DNA of 64,000 nt from Bacillota bacterium (GTDB taxonomy: Bacteria > Bacillota > UBA4882 > UBA8346). The stretch spans positions 1 to 64,000 of the forward strand of contig JAEYRX010000004.1 of NCBI GenBank assembly GCA_023435225.1, in the 5' to 3' direction. Shown here piece after piece: positions 44,527-52,179 of this stretch. A program made the translations under genes and the position numbers. The notes below the pieces were generated by a model, which saw only the letters and a list, made by a program, of their open reading frames with translations, was not told the origin of the DNA and made no database searches. Numbering within the stretch: position 1 is the stretch's first letter; the number at the start of each line of letters is the position of its first letter.

Positions 44527-44622
44527 ATGGAACAGAAGATTTCTAAACAAGGCACTAATATAACACCAAACATAAAAAAAATACCACGTCCAGCTGATCC
44601 TCCAAGACCACCAAAAAAATGA
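44527..44622 (+). CDS. 31-residue proline-rich peptide
   Basis: ATG 44527 to TGA 44620-44622, with GGGGG upstream. It ends IPRPADPPRPPKK, like the tail of the preceding membrane protein. It may be a small accessory peptide or a duplicated tail. Confidence 0.4.
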   Translation: MEQKISKQGTNITPNIKKIPRPADPPRPPKK

Positions 44623-44674
44623 CAATAGATCTCGTGAACTCTATAAGCCTTAATAATAGAAGGAGGGGTATAAA

Positions 44675-45052
44675 ATGAAACGATTTTTATGTTTACTTCT
44701 ATGCTTACTTCTACTTATTCCGACATTAGTTTACGGACACTCTGGACGGACAGACGCAAATGGAGGACATTGGGACAGGAAGTACGGAACTGGATATCAT
44801 TATCACCATGGTTATCCTGCGCACCAACACCCAAATGGAGTCTGCCCTTATGAACAACCACAGCAAACCCAAGATTCAGAGGAAATTAAAGCTATCCAGA
44901 AAAAACTAATGGATTTAGGGTATGATCCTAAAGGGGTAGACGGTGTCTATGGTTCTGGAACAAGAGCAGCAGTTAAACAATTTCAAAAAGACCATGGATT
45001 AGTCGCTGACGGGGTATGTGGCCCAATGACAAAGGCTGCATTAGGTCTATAA
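44675..45052 (+). CDS. Secreted YHYH-motif protein with peptidoglycan-binding domain
   Basis: 125 residues. Signal peptide (about 1-21), then a histidine-rich YHYH-type segment (GGHWDRKYGTGYHYHHG) and a C-terminal PG_binding_1 domain (about 62-123: IKAIQKKLMDLGYDPKGVDG and YGSGTRAAVKQFQKDHGL). It probably attaches to peptidoglycan and may bind metal. AAGGAGGGG precedes the start and a terminator follows. Confidence 0.85.
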   Translation: MKRFLCLLLCLLLLIPTLVYGHSGRTDANGGHWDRKYGTGYHYHHGYPAHQHPNGVCPYEQPQQTQDSEEIKAIQKKLMDLGYDPKGVDGVYGSGTRAAVKQFQKDHGLVADGVCGPMTKAALGL

Positions 45053-45062
45053 TAGCTATGTT

Positions 45063-45084
45063 GGGGCTGCTCAAAAGCAGCCCC
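45063..45084. terminator. Terminator
   Basis: GGGGCTGC (45063-45070) pairs with GCAGCCCC (45077-45084), between convergent genes. Confidence 0.75.
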
Positions 45085-45112
45085 TATTACTTACTATTAA
45101 ATTCTTGAGGAT

Positions 45113-45256
45113 TCAATCGGATTCTAACAAATCTTCACCTTCAACTATTTCGTTAACTTCAAAACCTCTAGCCAACCAGTAGTTCAAATAGCCTTCGGTT
45201 GACCTTACTTTTGCACCAGTTACTTTGTGAGTAAGAAGATAAATCTTTTTATTCAT
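45113..45256 (-). CDS. Small hypothetical protein
   Basis: 47 residues from ATG 45256, preceded by AAAGGAGG. Sequence: IYLLTHKVTGAKVRSTEGYL then FEVNEIVEGEDLLESD. It looks like a small phage or element protein; family not recognised. Confidence 0.5.
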   Translation of the reverse strand: MNKKIYLLTHKVTGAKVRSTEGYLNYWLARGFEVNEIVEGEDLLESD

Positions 45257-45387
45257 TGGTTTCTTCCTCCTTTTGACTTCAATTCTATCAAAACTAAGAA
45301 GTAGAATCCAATTTGAAAACAATAGCCAGAAGGAATACGTTCTATAGGTTGTATATCAATGTATAAGAACCTACTAGGAAGATCGGA

Positions 45388-45765
45388 TTAATTTAAAGCT
45401 TGACATTTTCGTTTAGGAGCACCAACCCATTGATTATCAATACTTCTATAGTTAATTCCCATAGAATCATACCAATTAAGAAGCTCGTCCAAATCCTGCA
45501 TTTCATAGTCTTTCTTAGCCTGTTCCTCGTCTCTCTTAGGTTCTTCTGTCCAGTAAGACACAGCCATTTGTAATACGTCAAGCCTATCGTCATGAGTAAG
45601 GGTAGGCTTTCGTGTTATGTGTGAAAGCTGGTAGAACAAAGAATAAGCTTTATTTTCTATGGAAAGGTCGGCTTCAACTAGGCCTTGGTCAACTACAAGC
45701 CTATGAGTGTTGAGGACAGGCTCTAAAGTATCAATAATCCTGGCTTCTTTATTCTTGCTGTTCAA
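45388..45765 (-). pseudogene. C-terminal fragment of a phage terminase large subunit
   Basis: About 125 residues. The stretch IIDTLEPVLNTHRLVVDQGL then THDDRLDVLQMAVSYW matches the nuclease-domain end of T7-like (DNA maturase B) terminases. A stop lies upstream in frame and the ATPase half is absent, so this is a prophage remnant. The TTG at 45765 is not a credible start. Confidence 0.6.
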
Positions 45766-45814
45766 ACGAGTTTCAGTTCACATGGATAAAACTGATTTAG
45801 TTTGGCTCTACAGA

Positions 45815-45935
45815 ATTTTAAAGTAGGTGATTCATAATATTATAGTTTAATCTAATCTTTGCTTTAGCAGCCTTAGTATTGATTATTAGTGCAGTCCATT
45901 TTCTGAACGATTCGACGTTGGGCATAATCTACTGT
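45815..45935 (+). pseudogene. Decayed copy of the element gene at 37776
   Basis: Nucleotide similarity to 37756-37870 is evident: AAAGTAGGTGAT, then TTAGCAGCCTTAGTATTGAT and GGGCATAAT are shared with indels and a broken frame. It shows that part of a related element was once here. Confidence 0.6.
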
Positions 45936-46079
45936 TCTTAATAAAATAAGATCGTTGGCTAAATTTATTATTTAAACATTATTCTTTAACCAAACTAAAT
46001 ATATTGAATTTTATATAACCTATGAAATGTGTAGTAATACCCATATAGTGTCTATCTCTTCCATTTTTCCACATTTTAT

Positions 46080-46205
46080 CAACAGCGTCCACCCGTAAAC
46101 GGCCTGTGAACATATCCTCCCGGTATTGTTTAATATCGTGCCGGCCGGTCCGGTATCCTTCCCATACCATTGACGGGACCCGTCCGCTTCGGTTGATGCC
46201 TTCCG
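46080..46205 (+). promoter_or_regulatory. Structured leader element, copy B (upstream of radC-like gene)
   Basis: The core GAACATATCCTCCCGG ... GGCCGGTCCGGTATCC is shared with 56838-56945 and 57692-57798. The flanking arms differ between copies but remain complementary (here CCCGTAAACGG against CCATTGACGGG and outer ATCAAC/GTTGAT). It ends about 25 nt before the start codon at 46228. Confidence 0.6.
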
Positions 46206-46227
46206 AAATAAAAGGAAGGTGTCGAAG

Positions 46228-46692
46228 ATGTCAAACAATAATGAGAAAGTAAGAATGCACAGGTTGCCGATTTACCGGGTGGCTCTGGTGAGGGAAACTT
46301 CACAATCTTCATTGATTAATCGGATTAACACTCCGCGAAATGTTTTTGAAATCGCCTCCAGTTATCTTGAGGGAGCGGACCGAGAACATTTTGTGGTGAT
46401 AATGCTTGATACGAAAAATCAAGTAATTGGGATTAATACTGTGGCCATCGGGGTGTTGTCATCCTGTCCGATTCATCCCAGAGAGGTATTTAAACCGGCT
46501 ATCCTGGCCAATGCGGCAGGGATCATTTTGCTGCACAATCATCCGAGCGGCGATCCAAACCCGTCTCAAGATGATATGTTGTTGACCAACCGCTTAAAAG
46601 AAGCAGGGGAGGTTTTGGGGATTCAGGTGGTGGATCATGTGATTCTGGGGTATGCGAATTATGCTAGTTTGAAGGAGAGAGGGCAGATTTGA
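46228..46692 (+). CDS. RadC-like JAB/MPN-domain protein
   Basis: 154 residues. It consists of the RadC C-terminal MPN+ domain without the N-terminal HhH part. The metal-binding JAMM signature is intact: LLHNHPSGDPNPSQDD (H-x-H-x(7)-S-x2-D). Such short RadC proteins are common on plasmids and conjugative elements; the role is not settled. ATG 46228 is preferred over GTG 46219 by spacing to AAGGAAGG. A structured leader precedes it, and a degraded copy lies at 47695-47975. Confidence 0.85.
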   Translation: MSNNNEKVRMHRLPIYRVALVRETSQSSLINRINTPRNVFEIASSYLEGADREHFVVIMLDTKNQVIGINTVAIGVLSSCPIHPREVFKPAILANAAGIILLHNHPSGDPNPSQDDMLLTNRLKEAGEVLGIQVVDHVILGYANYASLKERGQI

Positions 46693-46940
46693 GCCCTTTT
46701 TTTGAAGACAAATATAAGGACCTTTAATGGAATTTACTTCAACCAAGTAAAACACCTTCGAGGGGGTTATATTGGTTAATAGAGGAAAATAAAGCCTTAA
46801 TATATACTAGTGGAATTTTACAAAATCAAACAAAGTATTCATTACCTGGAATGCCTCATCCATTATTAATTAAAGACCAGAGTCAGCAAAGTGATATAAA
46901 AGCTACTTGTGAACAGATAATTCAATTAACTAAACTTAAT

Positions 46941-47542
46941 GTCTGTATAATGGGGTTAAATCCCTCGGCTTTCAGCCGAAACCTTTAAGTCAACCCAAGG
47001 CAGTATTTTCACTAATAGACTAAGGAATACTTAGCTAGAGGTGAAAAACATGGAAAGATATAGAAAGACATCGCATGCCACATATGACCTAAAATATCAC
47101 CTAATATGGATTACTAAATATAGAAAACCGGTAATGGGTGGAAAAATAGCTCAAAGAGCAAGAGAATTAATAAGACAGGTTTGCAAAAACTATGAAGTTG
47201 AAATATTAGCTGGCCATATTTCAAAAGATCACGTGCATTTGCTTGTTTCAGCTCCACCTCACTTGTCTGTAAGTAAGCTGGTACAGTATATAAAAGGATA
47301 TAGCTCAAGAAAACTTATGATGGAATTCAAAGAAATAAACAAGCAATTTTGGGGCCAATATTTATGGGCCCGAGGTTACTTTGCAGCAAGCAGTGGTACT
47401 GTAACCGATGAAGTTATTATGGAATACATCAAGAATCAAGATATTGAAGAAAATCAAAAAGGCGACAATTTTTCGTTAGAGGACTTTTAAGCTGCTTTAG
47501 CAGCAGATCCAACCCACCTGCTTCAGCAGGTGGTGGTTGAGT
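46941..47542 (+). mobile_element. IS200/IS605-family element (tnpA only)
   Basis: 602 bp inserted without target duplication after TTAAT in the Argonaute fragment. The left end carries a hairpin (CTCGGCTTTCAGCCGA, about 46973-46989) and the right end a hairpin (CCACCTGCTTCAGCAGGTGG, about 47515-47535). The reading frame of the host gene is continuous when the insert is removed. There is no tnpB. Confidence 0.85.
47050..47490 (+). CDS. tnpA: IS200-family Y1 transposase TnpA
   Basis: 146 residues, the usual size. The HUH motif is in KDHVHLLVS and the catalytic Tyr in VIMEYIKNQ. It moves single-stranded DNA at replication forks and recognises the terminal hairpins. ATG 47050 follows GAGGTG; a GTG at 47041 is the alternative. 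The frame is intact, so the element may still be mobile. Confidence 0.92.
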   Translation: MERYRKTSHATYDLKYHLIWITKYRKPVMGGKIAQRARELIRQVCKNYEVEILAGHISKDHVHLLVSAPPHLSVSKLVQYIKGYSSRKLMMEFKEINKQFWGQYLWARGYFAASSGTVTDEVIMEYIKNQDIEENQKGDNFSLEDF

Positions 47543-47694
47543 TGGAATTCAACAAATACATATGAGAGAGAACTCGTTACCATTTCACATGCAAGAAAAA
47601 TAATTGATTTATTACGTGCAGGTCTACCAGAGACTAATATTCCTACAGATTTGAGATATTTCTTATAAAGTATATGAGGAAACAATAATAAACC

Positions 47695-47975
47695 ATTTGA
47701 TCGGAATCAATACGGTAGCGATTGGTGTATTGTCATCCGTTACCCGCGAGAGGTTTTTAAACCGGCAATCCTGGCTAATGCTGCCGGGATTGTTTCAGCC
47801 TATAATTACCCAGGAGGCGATCCGAGCCCATCTCAAGATGATCTACTGTTGACTAACCGGTTAAAAGAGGCTGGGGAAGTCTTGGGGATTCCGGTAGTGG
47901 ATCATGTGATTCTGGGGTATGCAAATTATGTAAGTTTGAAGGAGAGGGGGCAGATTTATACTGCTCTTTTTTTAA
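47695..47975 (+). pseudogene. Decayed second copy of the RadC-like gene
   Basis: Nucleotide and protein similarity to 46435-46690 (GINTVAIGVLSS, FKPAILANAAGI, LLTNRLKEAGEVLGIPVVDH). The JAMM histidines are lost (YNYPGGDP instead of HNHPSGDP) and the frame is interrupted near the PREVFKP segment. The 5' third is missing. Confidence 0.75.
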
Positions 47976-47992
47976 ACCTCATTGTTGGTGGA

Positions 47993-48139
47993 CGCCAGCG
48001 AGAGTATCAAAATTATTCAAGACAAATTGGGTCATACGACTTCTAGGATGACTTTGGACACCTATATTCATACTTCTCCTGCGATGCAAGAACGTTCAAC
48101 AAAACGAATCGGGAAGATGCTAAAGATTCAAGTCCTTTA
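47993..48139 (+). pseudogene. C-terminal fragment of a tyrosine recombinase
   Basis: The frame reads IKIIQDKLGHTTSRMTLDTY then IHTSPAMQERSTKRIGKM to a TAA at 48137-48139. LGH and the Tyr of DTYIH are the last catalytic elements of an integrase. The rest is absent, so a former element end lay here. Confidence 0.7.
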
Positions 48140-48247
48140 ATTGGTACAGCAAGAGTTTATAAAAAGAGGTTCATCAAATTTTATCATGACATAACGAAAT
48201 TTTTTAAGCAATCAAGAAAAAAGTAATGCCAACGCGAAATTATTGGA

Positions 48248-48276
48248 TTGAAGTTCATGTCATTTTGTTATATACT
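48248..48276 (+). promoter_or_regulatory. Promoter of the restriction-modification cluster
   Basis: TTGAAG (48248-48253), a 17-nt spacer, then TATACT (48271-48276), 45 nt before the controller gene. Confidence 0.6.
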
Positions 48277-48321
48277 CAGACAAGAATTCCTATATGAGCA
48301 AATGCAAGCGGGGTGGAACTT

Positions 48322-48549
48322 ATGGGCATAAGTTACAAAAAGCTATGGAAGCTGTTGATTGACCGTGATATGAAAAAGCGTGAATTATGCGAGAAGGCGG
48401 GTGTGAGCACCACATCCCTGGCCAAGCTCGGAAAAGGAGAAAATGTGAATACAGACATCTTGGTGAGGATTTGTAAGGCGCTGGATTGTAATATCAATGA
48501 TATCATGGAAATCGTTCCAGACTGTTCAGACATAAGCCGAAATAATTAG
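48322..48549 (+). CDS. Cro/C1-type controller of the restriction-modification cluster
   Basis: 75 residues, YozG-like: HTH in KRELCEKAGVSTTSLAKLGK followed by ILVRICKALDCNINDIMEI. ATG 48322 follows GCGGGGTGG; a GTG at 48313 is less likely. It is the first gene of the cluster, 30 nt before the first methyltransferase, as with C-proteins of type II systems. It may delay restriction expression until methylation is complete (inference). Confidence 0.78.
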   Translation: MGISYKKLWKLLIDRDMKKRELCEKAGVSTTSLAKLGKGENVNTDILVRICKALDCNINDIMEIVPDCSDISRNN

Positions 48550-48579
48550 GTAACTAACTACACGAAAAAGGGTGAGGAT

Positions 48580-49566
48580 ATGAGCATTGCAAAAAAGGCA
48601 GACTCGAACGCTAACCAGCTTCAGTTTATTAATATTTCACTTATTGATACTTCCGACGGTTCGCAGGTGGACAGGCAATCTGACGAGACAGTGGTCGAAC
48701 AGGTTGTTGACCCACGTAATTCGTTGAATGATTTGACCGGTAAAGAGTGGCTGCCGGAAACTAAGAGCTTCTTCTTTCAGAAAGGTCTTGGCGCGAAGCA
48801 TCCACATGCGCAGATTGAGCGTCTGCATCCGGCTCCGTATTCGTTTCAAGATATCAGCCGACTGATTCTCTTCTTCACAAAACAAAGGGATACGGTATTA
48901 GACCCTTTTGGAGGAGTTGGTTCGACCGCCAAAGCTTGCGCGCTCAACGGAAGAGTGTGTACCAGCGTAGAACTGTCTCAAGAATGGCATGAGCTATCAA
49001 TTAAAAGGCTCGAAACAGAAGTGTCTGAAGGCTCTTCGTCCGAACATACTTTTATAAATGCGGACTGCATTCCTACGCTTAAGGGAATCGATGACAATAC
49101 ATTTGACTTTATGGTCACCAGCCCGCCTTATTGGGCCATTTTGAATAAGAAGGCTGACCACAAAGTGAAGAAGGGACGAGTAGAACAGAACCTCGCAACG
49201 AATTATTCTTCAAGCGATAAAGATCTTGGTAATATCGAGCGTTATGAGGATTTCCTTGAGACTCTCGTTTCCGATGTCTTTTGTCAGTGCGGCCGCGTTA
49301 TAAAAGAAAAAAAGTACATGTGTATTGTTGTTTCTGATTTTCGAAACAAGTCTGAGTTCATCAGTTTCCACAGCGATTTGATACAAAGGCTTTCTCACTC
49401 TGACGTTGGGGGTGGATGTGAATTGACCCTGCAAGGGGTGAAAATACTCGCGCAAAACCATAAGAGCTTGCTGCCTTATGGTTATCCGTTCGCGTATGTA
49501 GAGAACATACATCATCAATATATTTTGGTTTTCCGGAAAACCAAAAAGAAAAGCGGAGGCAAATAG
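48580..49566 (+). CDS. DNA methyltransferase 1 (SPPY type, N4-cytosine or N6-adenine)
   Basis: 328 residues. Motif X-like (HPAPYSFQDI, about 83-92), motif I DPFGGVGS (108-115) and motif IV TSPPYW (180-185) appear in the order X-I-IV, with the target-recognition region after them. SPPY favours N4-cytosine methylation but does not prove it. The start follows GGGTGAGG. It is 1 nt upstream of the second methyltransferase. Two methyltransferases of different type suggest an asymmetric recognition sequence. Confidence 0.85.
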   Translation: MSIAKKADSNANQLQFINISLIDTSDGSQVDRQSDETVVEQVVDPRNSLNDLTGKEWLPETKSFFFQKGLGAKHPHAQIERLHPAPYSFQDISRLILFFTKQRDTVLDPFGGVGSTAKACALNGRVCTSVELSQEWHELSIKRLETEVSEGSSSEHTFINADCIPTLKGIDDNTFDFMVTSPPYWAILNKKADHKVKKGRVEQNLATNYSSSDKDLGNIERYEDFLETLVSDVFCQCGRVIKEKKYMCIVVSDFRNKSEFISFHSDLIQRLSHSDVGGGCELTLQGVKILAQNHKSLLPYGYPFAYVENIHHQYILVFRKTKKKSGGK

Positions 49567-49567
49567 G

Positions 49568-50380
49568 ATGCAGGTAAATTGCGTCTACCACGCGGATAGT
49601 GATATTCTGCTACGCGAGATGCTTTCAGAGGATATGAAATTCGATTTGATCCTTACTGATCCACCGTATAACTTGAATAAGGACTTCGGTAACGATAGCG
49701 ACAAACTGCCTTTACCCAGCTTCCTTGAGGTCACCAAAGAGAGGATTGAAACTTGTCGCGATCTGCTGACGCCAGCTGGTAGCATAATCTGGTTCGGCAT
49801 ACATAACTACATCGGTTTTATCCAAGTTATCATGTACAATGCCGGGCTACACTACCGGAGAATGAATATCTGGCGGTACGAGAACGGTTTTTGCCGTACC
49901 AAAACTTCACCGGCTCCGCAATATGAGCCGTTTCTCTGGTATTCCAAAAATGCAAAGAAATGGACATACAACGTTGATGATGTCCGTGTGCCTTACAAGA
50001 GTAAAGAAAGGCTGAAAAATCCTGTTTATTACTTCGGAAAGAATGGAGAGCGTAAAGAATGGGTACCCAACCAAAACGGTGCCCTGCGCGGAGATATTTG
50101 GGAATACCCTACATTGGCCGGAAGTCTCTATAAAGAAGAACGAACCGAGCATCCGACACAGAAACCTGAGTCCTTGTTTACGGACTTGATTCGTGCGTAC
50201 TGTCCGAAAAATGAAGAAGGAAAGTATCAGGGATTGATTCTTGACCCTTTTCATGGTGCAGGAACCTTGGGAGTATGCTGTGAAAAGTTGAACCGTGAAG
50301 GCCATAACATTTCCTGGATAGGCATCGAAATAGAAAAACGCTGGTGTGATATTGCACAAATGAGACTAAATAATGTATAA
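49568..50380 (+). CDS. DNA methyltransferase 2 (DPPY type, beta class)
   Basis: 270 residues. Motif IV TDPPYN (30-35) comes first, then a target-recognition region, motif X (HPTQKPESL, about 197) and motif I (LDPFHGAGTLG, about 226). This is the beta order IV-TRD-X-I of N6-adenine methyltransferases such as those of MboII-like systems. The start lies 1 nt after the stop of methyltransferase 1, with GGAGG just before it in the coding end. Confidence 0.9.
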   Translation: MQVNCVYHADSDILLREMLSEDMKFDLILTDPPYNLNKDFGNDSDKLPLPSFLEVTKERIETCRDLLTPAGSIIWFGIHNYIGFIQVIMYNAGLHYRRMNIWRYENGFCRTKTSPAPQYEPFLWYSKNAKKWTYNVDDVRVPYKSKERLKNPVYYFGKNGERKEWVPNQNGALRGDIWEYPTLAGSLYKEERTEHPTQKPESLFTDLIRAYCPKNEEGKYQGLILDPFHGAGTLGVCCEKLNREGHNISWIGIEIEKRWCDIAQMRLNNV

Positions 50381-50418
50381 TAATTAATATATTGACCTTT
50401 GGCAATTATCAGAAAATA

Positions 50419-50445
50419 CCTTCCCATAGCGGGAAGGCTTTCTTC
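50419..50445 (+). terminator. Hairpin attenuator-like element before the nuclease gene
   Basis: CCTTCCC (50419-50425) pairs with GGGAAGG (50431-50437), followed by CTTTCTTCTGTT. It lies in the only real gap of the cluster, between methyltransferase 2 and the nuclease, so it may reduce nuclease expression relative to the methyltransferases. Confidence 0.55.
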
Positions 50446-50463
50446 TGTTATATGGAGGTAATG

Positions 50464-52179
50464 ATGATTCGGTTCCCAAATCCAGGCTCTGATATTCCGT
50501 CGTTTATCCGGATTTTTCAGACCCTGTACACATATCTATGCGATGCAGGACCGTTTTCGCTCGACGATATGTCCGTCACGCTAACAAGGATGAACTTGGC
50601 AGCATCATCCGGGCATGTTGGAGAGAGGGCTTTAGCGCTGTCCACGCGGGATGACAGGAGCCGCGATCCGCTTTACAACCAGTCAAAGATGTATGCGGAA
50701 TTATTCCGAACGCTGGGATGGATGTGTTCTTCATCTAAAGATAGGGCTCTTTTATTTCGCTTTACGCTTCTTGGTGACCACGTTGCGGTTGCGGATGTTG
50801 ACCCTCGGGCTATTTTTGAGGAAAGTGTCATCGGTATCAATTACCCAAACCGTATACTCGACATAAAAGGAACAGAAGCCTCGCGCGTGTTTTCCGCAAT
50901 CTTGCGAACAGCGCACCGTCTTGATGGCTATACTTGCCGTGACGAAATCATTCTGGGTGCACTAAATATGAATGATGTTGATGATGAGGCCATCGACAAT
51001 ATCGTAAACGAGATACGTCGCCTTCGCGGAAGCAATGCACGCCTCCAAGAAGCAATCAACACCATGTCGGGCAGAACAGGGATTCAGGTTAACACTTTGC
51101 AGAATTATACCCGGTTCCCTCTGGCCGTATTGACATATTGTGGGTGGTTCGATAAGGAAAGGACTTCTCAGTTCTACCCCGGTAGCCACAACATGGTCAT
51201 GCTCAGAATGACTCCCTACGGAAGGGAACGTGCCGAGGGTTTGGAACAAGCAATCGATATCAGACTGGGCCAATATGAATCCCAAGAACCGGAGAGGCAA
51301 ACTGCGCTGATACGGGTGGGATTTTACACTATGCTTCAGCGAGCGAATTTTGACATCACACCTGCAATCGCCCAGATTGCAAGTGATAGGGAGAGGCTGC
51401 ATGATGCCATCGTTCCCGAAAGAGATGTTATTTTCTCACCCTATCAGACCGTACGCCCCGAAACAGCTGATTATGCTTTAGGCATTACCCCTGAGGTCCA
51501 ACCTGTAAGAGAAAAAGCAGATGAATATATAGTTCGGCGCGCTCTGGATACACAATCAAACGCGCGACAAACCACGGATATACGTCTGCGGCCGATCACC
51601 ACTCGTGAAGCATGGTTAACCATGGGCAATGTGATTGGAAACAACATTACGCACCTTATCAGAGAAGGCTTATCAGACAATGTAATTGCCACGCACCTTT
51701 TTAAGCACTATGGTTTGGCGACGAAAGAGGTTTTTTATCCTCTTGTCGCAGATCTGTTCACTAACATAGGCTTTAATTGCCATGCTTCACGCGCGGGCAT
51801 TAATTACGAGCGGTGGGATGCCATTGCTGTAGACGAAAGATATAGTGTCCCAATCGAAATCAAGTCACCAATGGAAGAACTTTTTATCTCAATTAAGGCG
51901 GTTCGGCAAGCTCTTGAAAACAAGGTCATCCTACTTTCCCGCAAATCTTACACGACAGACTGGAACACAGCAACACTCGCCGTCGGCTATAACCCCCCAA
52001 ATGATCGTGCTGAAGTGTCGCGTTTGATTTCGGATATAAAAAACACGTTTGACGTGAATGTTGGCGTTATTGATTTCCTCTCGCTACTGAGAGTTGCGAT
52101 TGCAGCTATACGAGGCGGCAGCAGATACGTTGAGGAAATACGCAACATGGAGGGGTTAATCAATGTCGAGAGTATTTAA
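50464..52179 (+). CDS. Restriction endonuclease-like protein, PD-(D/E)XK
   Basis: 571 residues from ATG 50464, after GGAGG (50454-50458); the tandem ATG at 50461 is also possible. Residues 1-420 have helical and wHTH-like DNA-binding character (resembling AlwI/type IIS recognition regions; not a confident match). The C-terminal domain carries YERWDAIAVDERYSVPIEIK with Asp452, Glu465 and Lys467, a canonical PD-(D/E)XK active site, preceded by FYPLVADLFTNIGFNC. It has no homologue I can name. It overlaps the Fe-S gene by 17 nt. Confidence 0.78.
   Translation: MIRFPNPGSDIPSFIRIFQTLYTYLCDAGPFSLDDMSVTLTRMNLAASSGHVGERALALSTRDDRSRDPLYNQSKMYAELFRTLGWMCSSSKDRALLFRFTLLGDHVAVADVDPRAIFEESVIGINYPNRILDIKGTEASRVFSAILRTAHRLDGYTCRDEIILGALNMNDVDDEAIDNIVNEIRRLRGSNARLQEAINTMSGRTGIQVNTLQNYTRFPLAVLTYCGWFDKERTSQFYPGSHNMVMLRMTPYGRERAEGLEQAIDIRLGQYESQEPERQTALIRVGFYTMLQRANFDITPAIAQIASDRERLHDAIVPERDVIFSPYQTVRPETADYALGITPEVQPVREKADEYIVRRALDTQSNARQTTDIRLRPITTREAWLTMGNVIGNNITHLIREGLSDNVIATHLFKHYGLATKEVFYPLVADLFTNIGFNCHASRAGINYERWDAIAVDERYSVPIEIKSPMEELFISIKAVRQALENKVILLSRKSYTTDWNTATLAVGYNPPNDRAEVSRLISDIKNTFDVNVGVIDFLSLLRVAIAAIRGGSRYVEEIRNMEGLINVESI

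Larger units (their letters stand above)
46740..47668 (+). pseudogene. C-terminal fragment of a prokaryotic Argonaute (PIWI), split by IS200
   Basis: 5' part 46740-46940: frame reads TPSRGLYWLIEENKALIYTS, then YSLPGMPHPLLI and QIIQLTKLN. 3' part 47543-47668: WNSTNTYERELVTISHARKI, then LPETNIPTDLRYFL and stop. Joined across the insertion they give LTKLNWNST, the hallmark near the end of PIWI domains, with the typical RG..L...ALIYT and PGMPHPLLI motifs before it. Only the C-terminal third of the PIWI domain is present; the catalytic region is gone. Confidence 0.65.

Noticed and set aside
46020..46312. Several short minus-strand frames over the leader element and RadC start
   Set aside because: They are shadows of the structured leader and the radC-like gene; no start signals.
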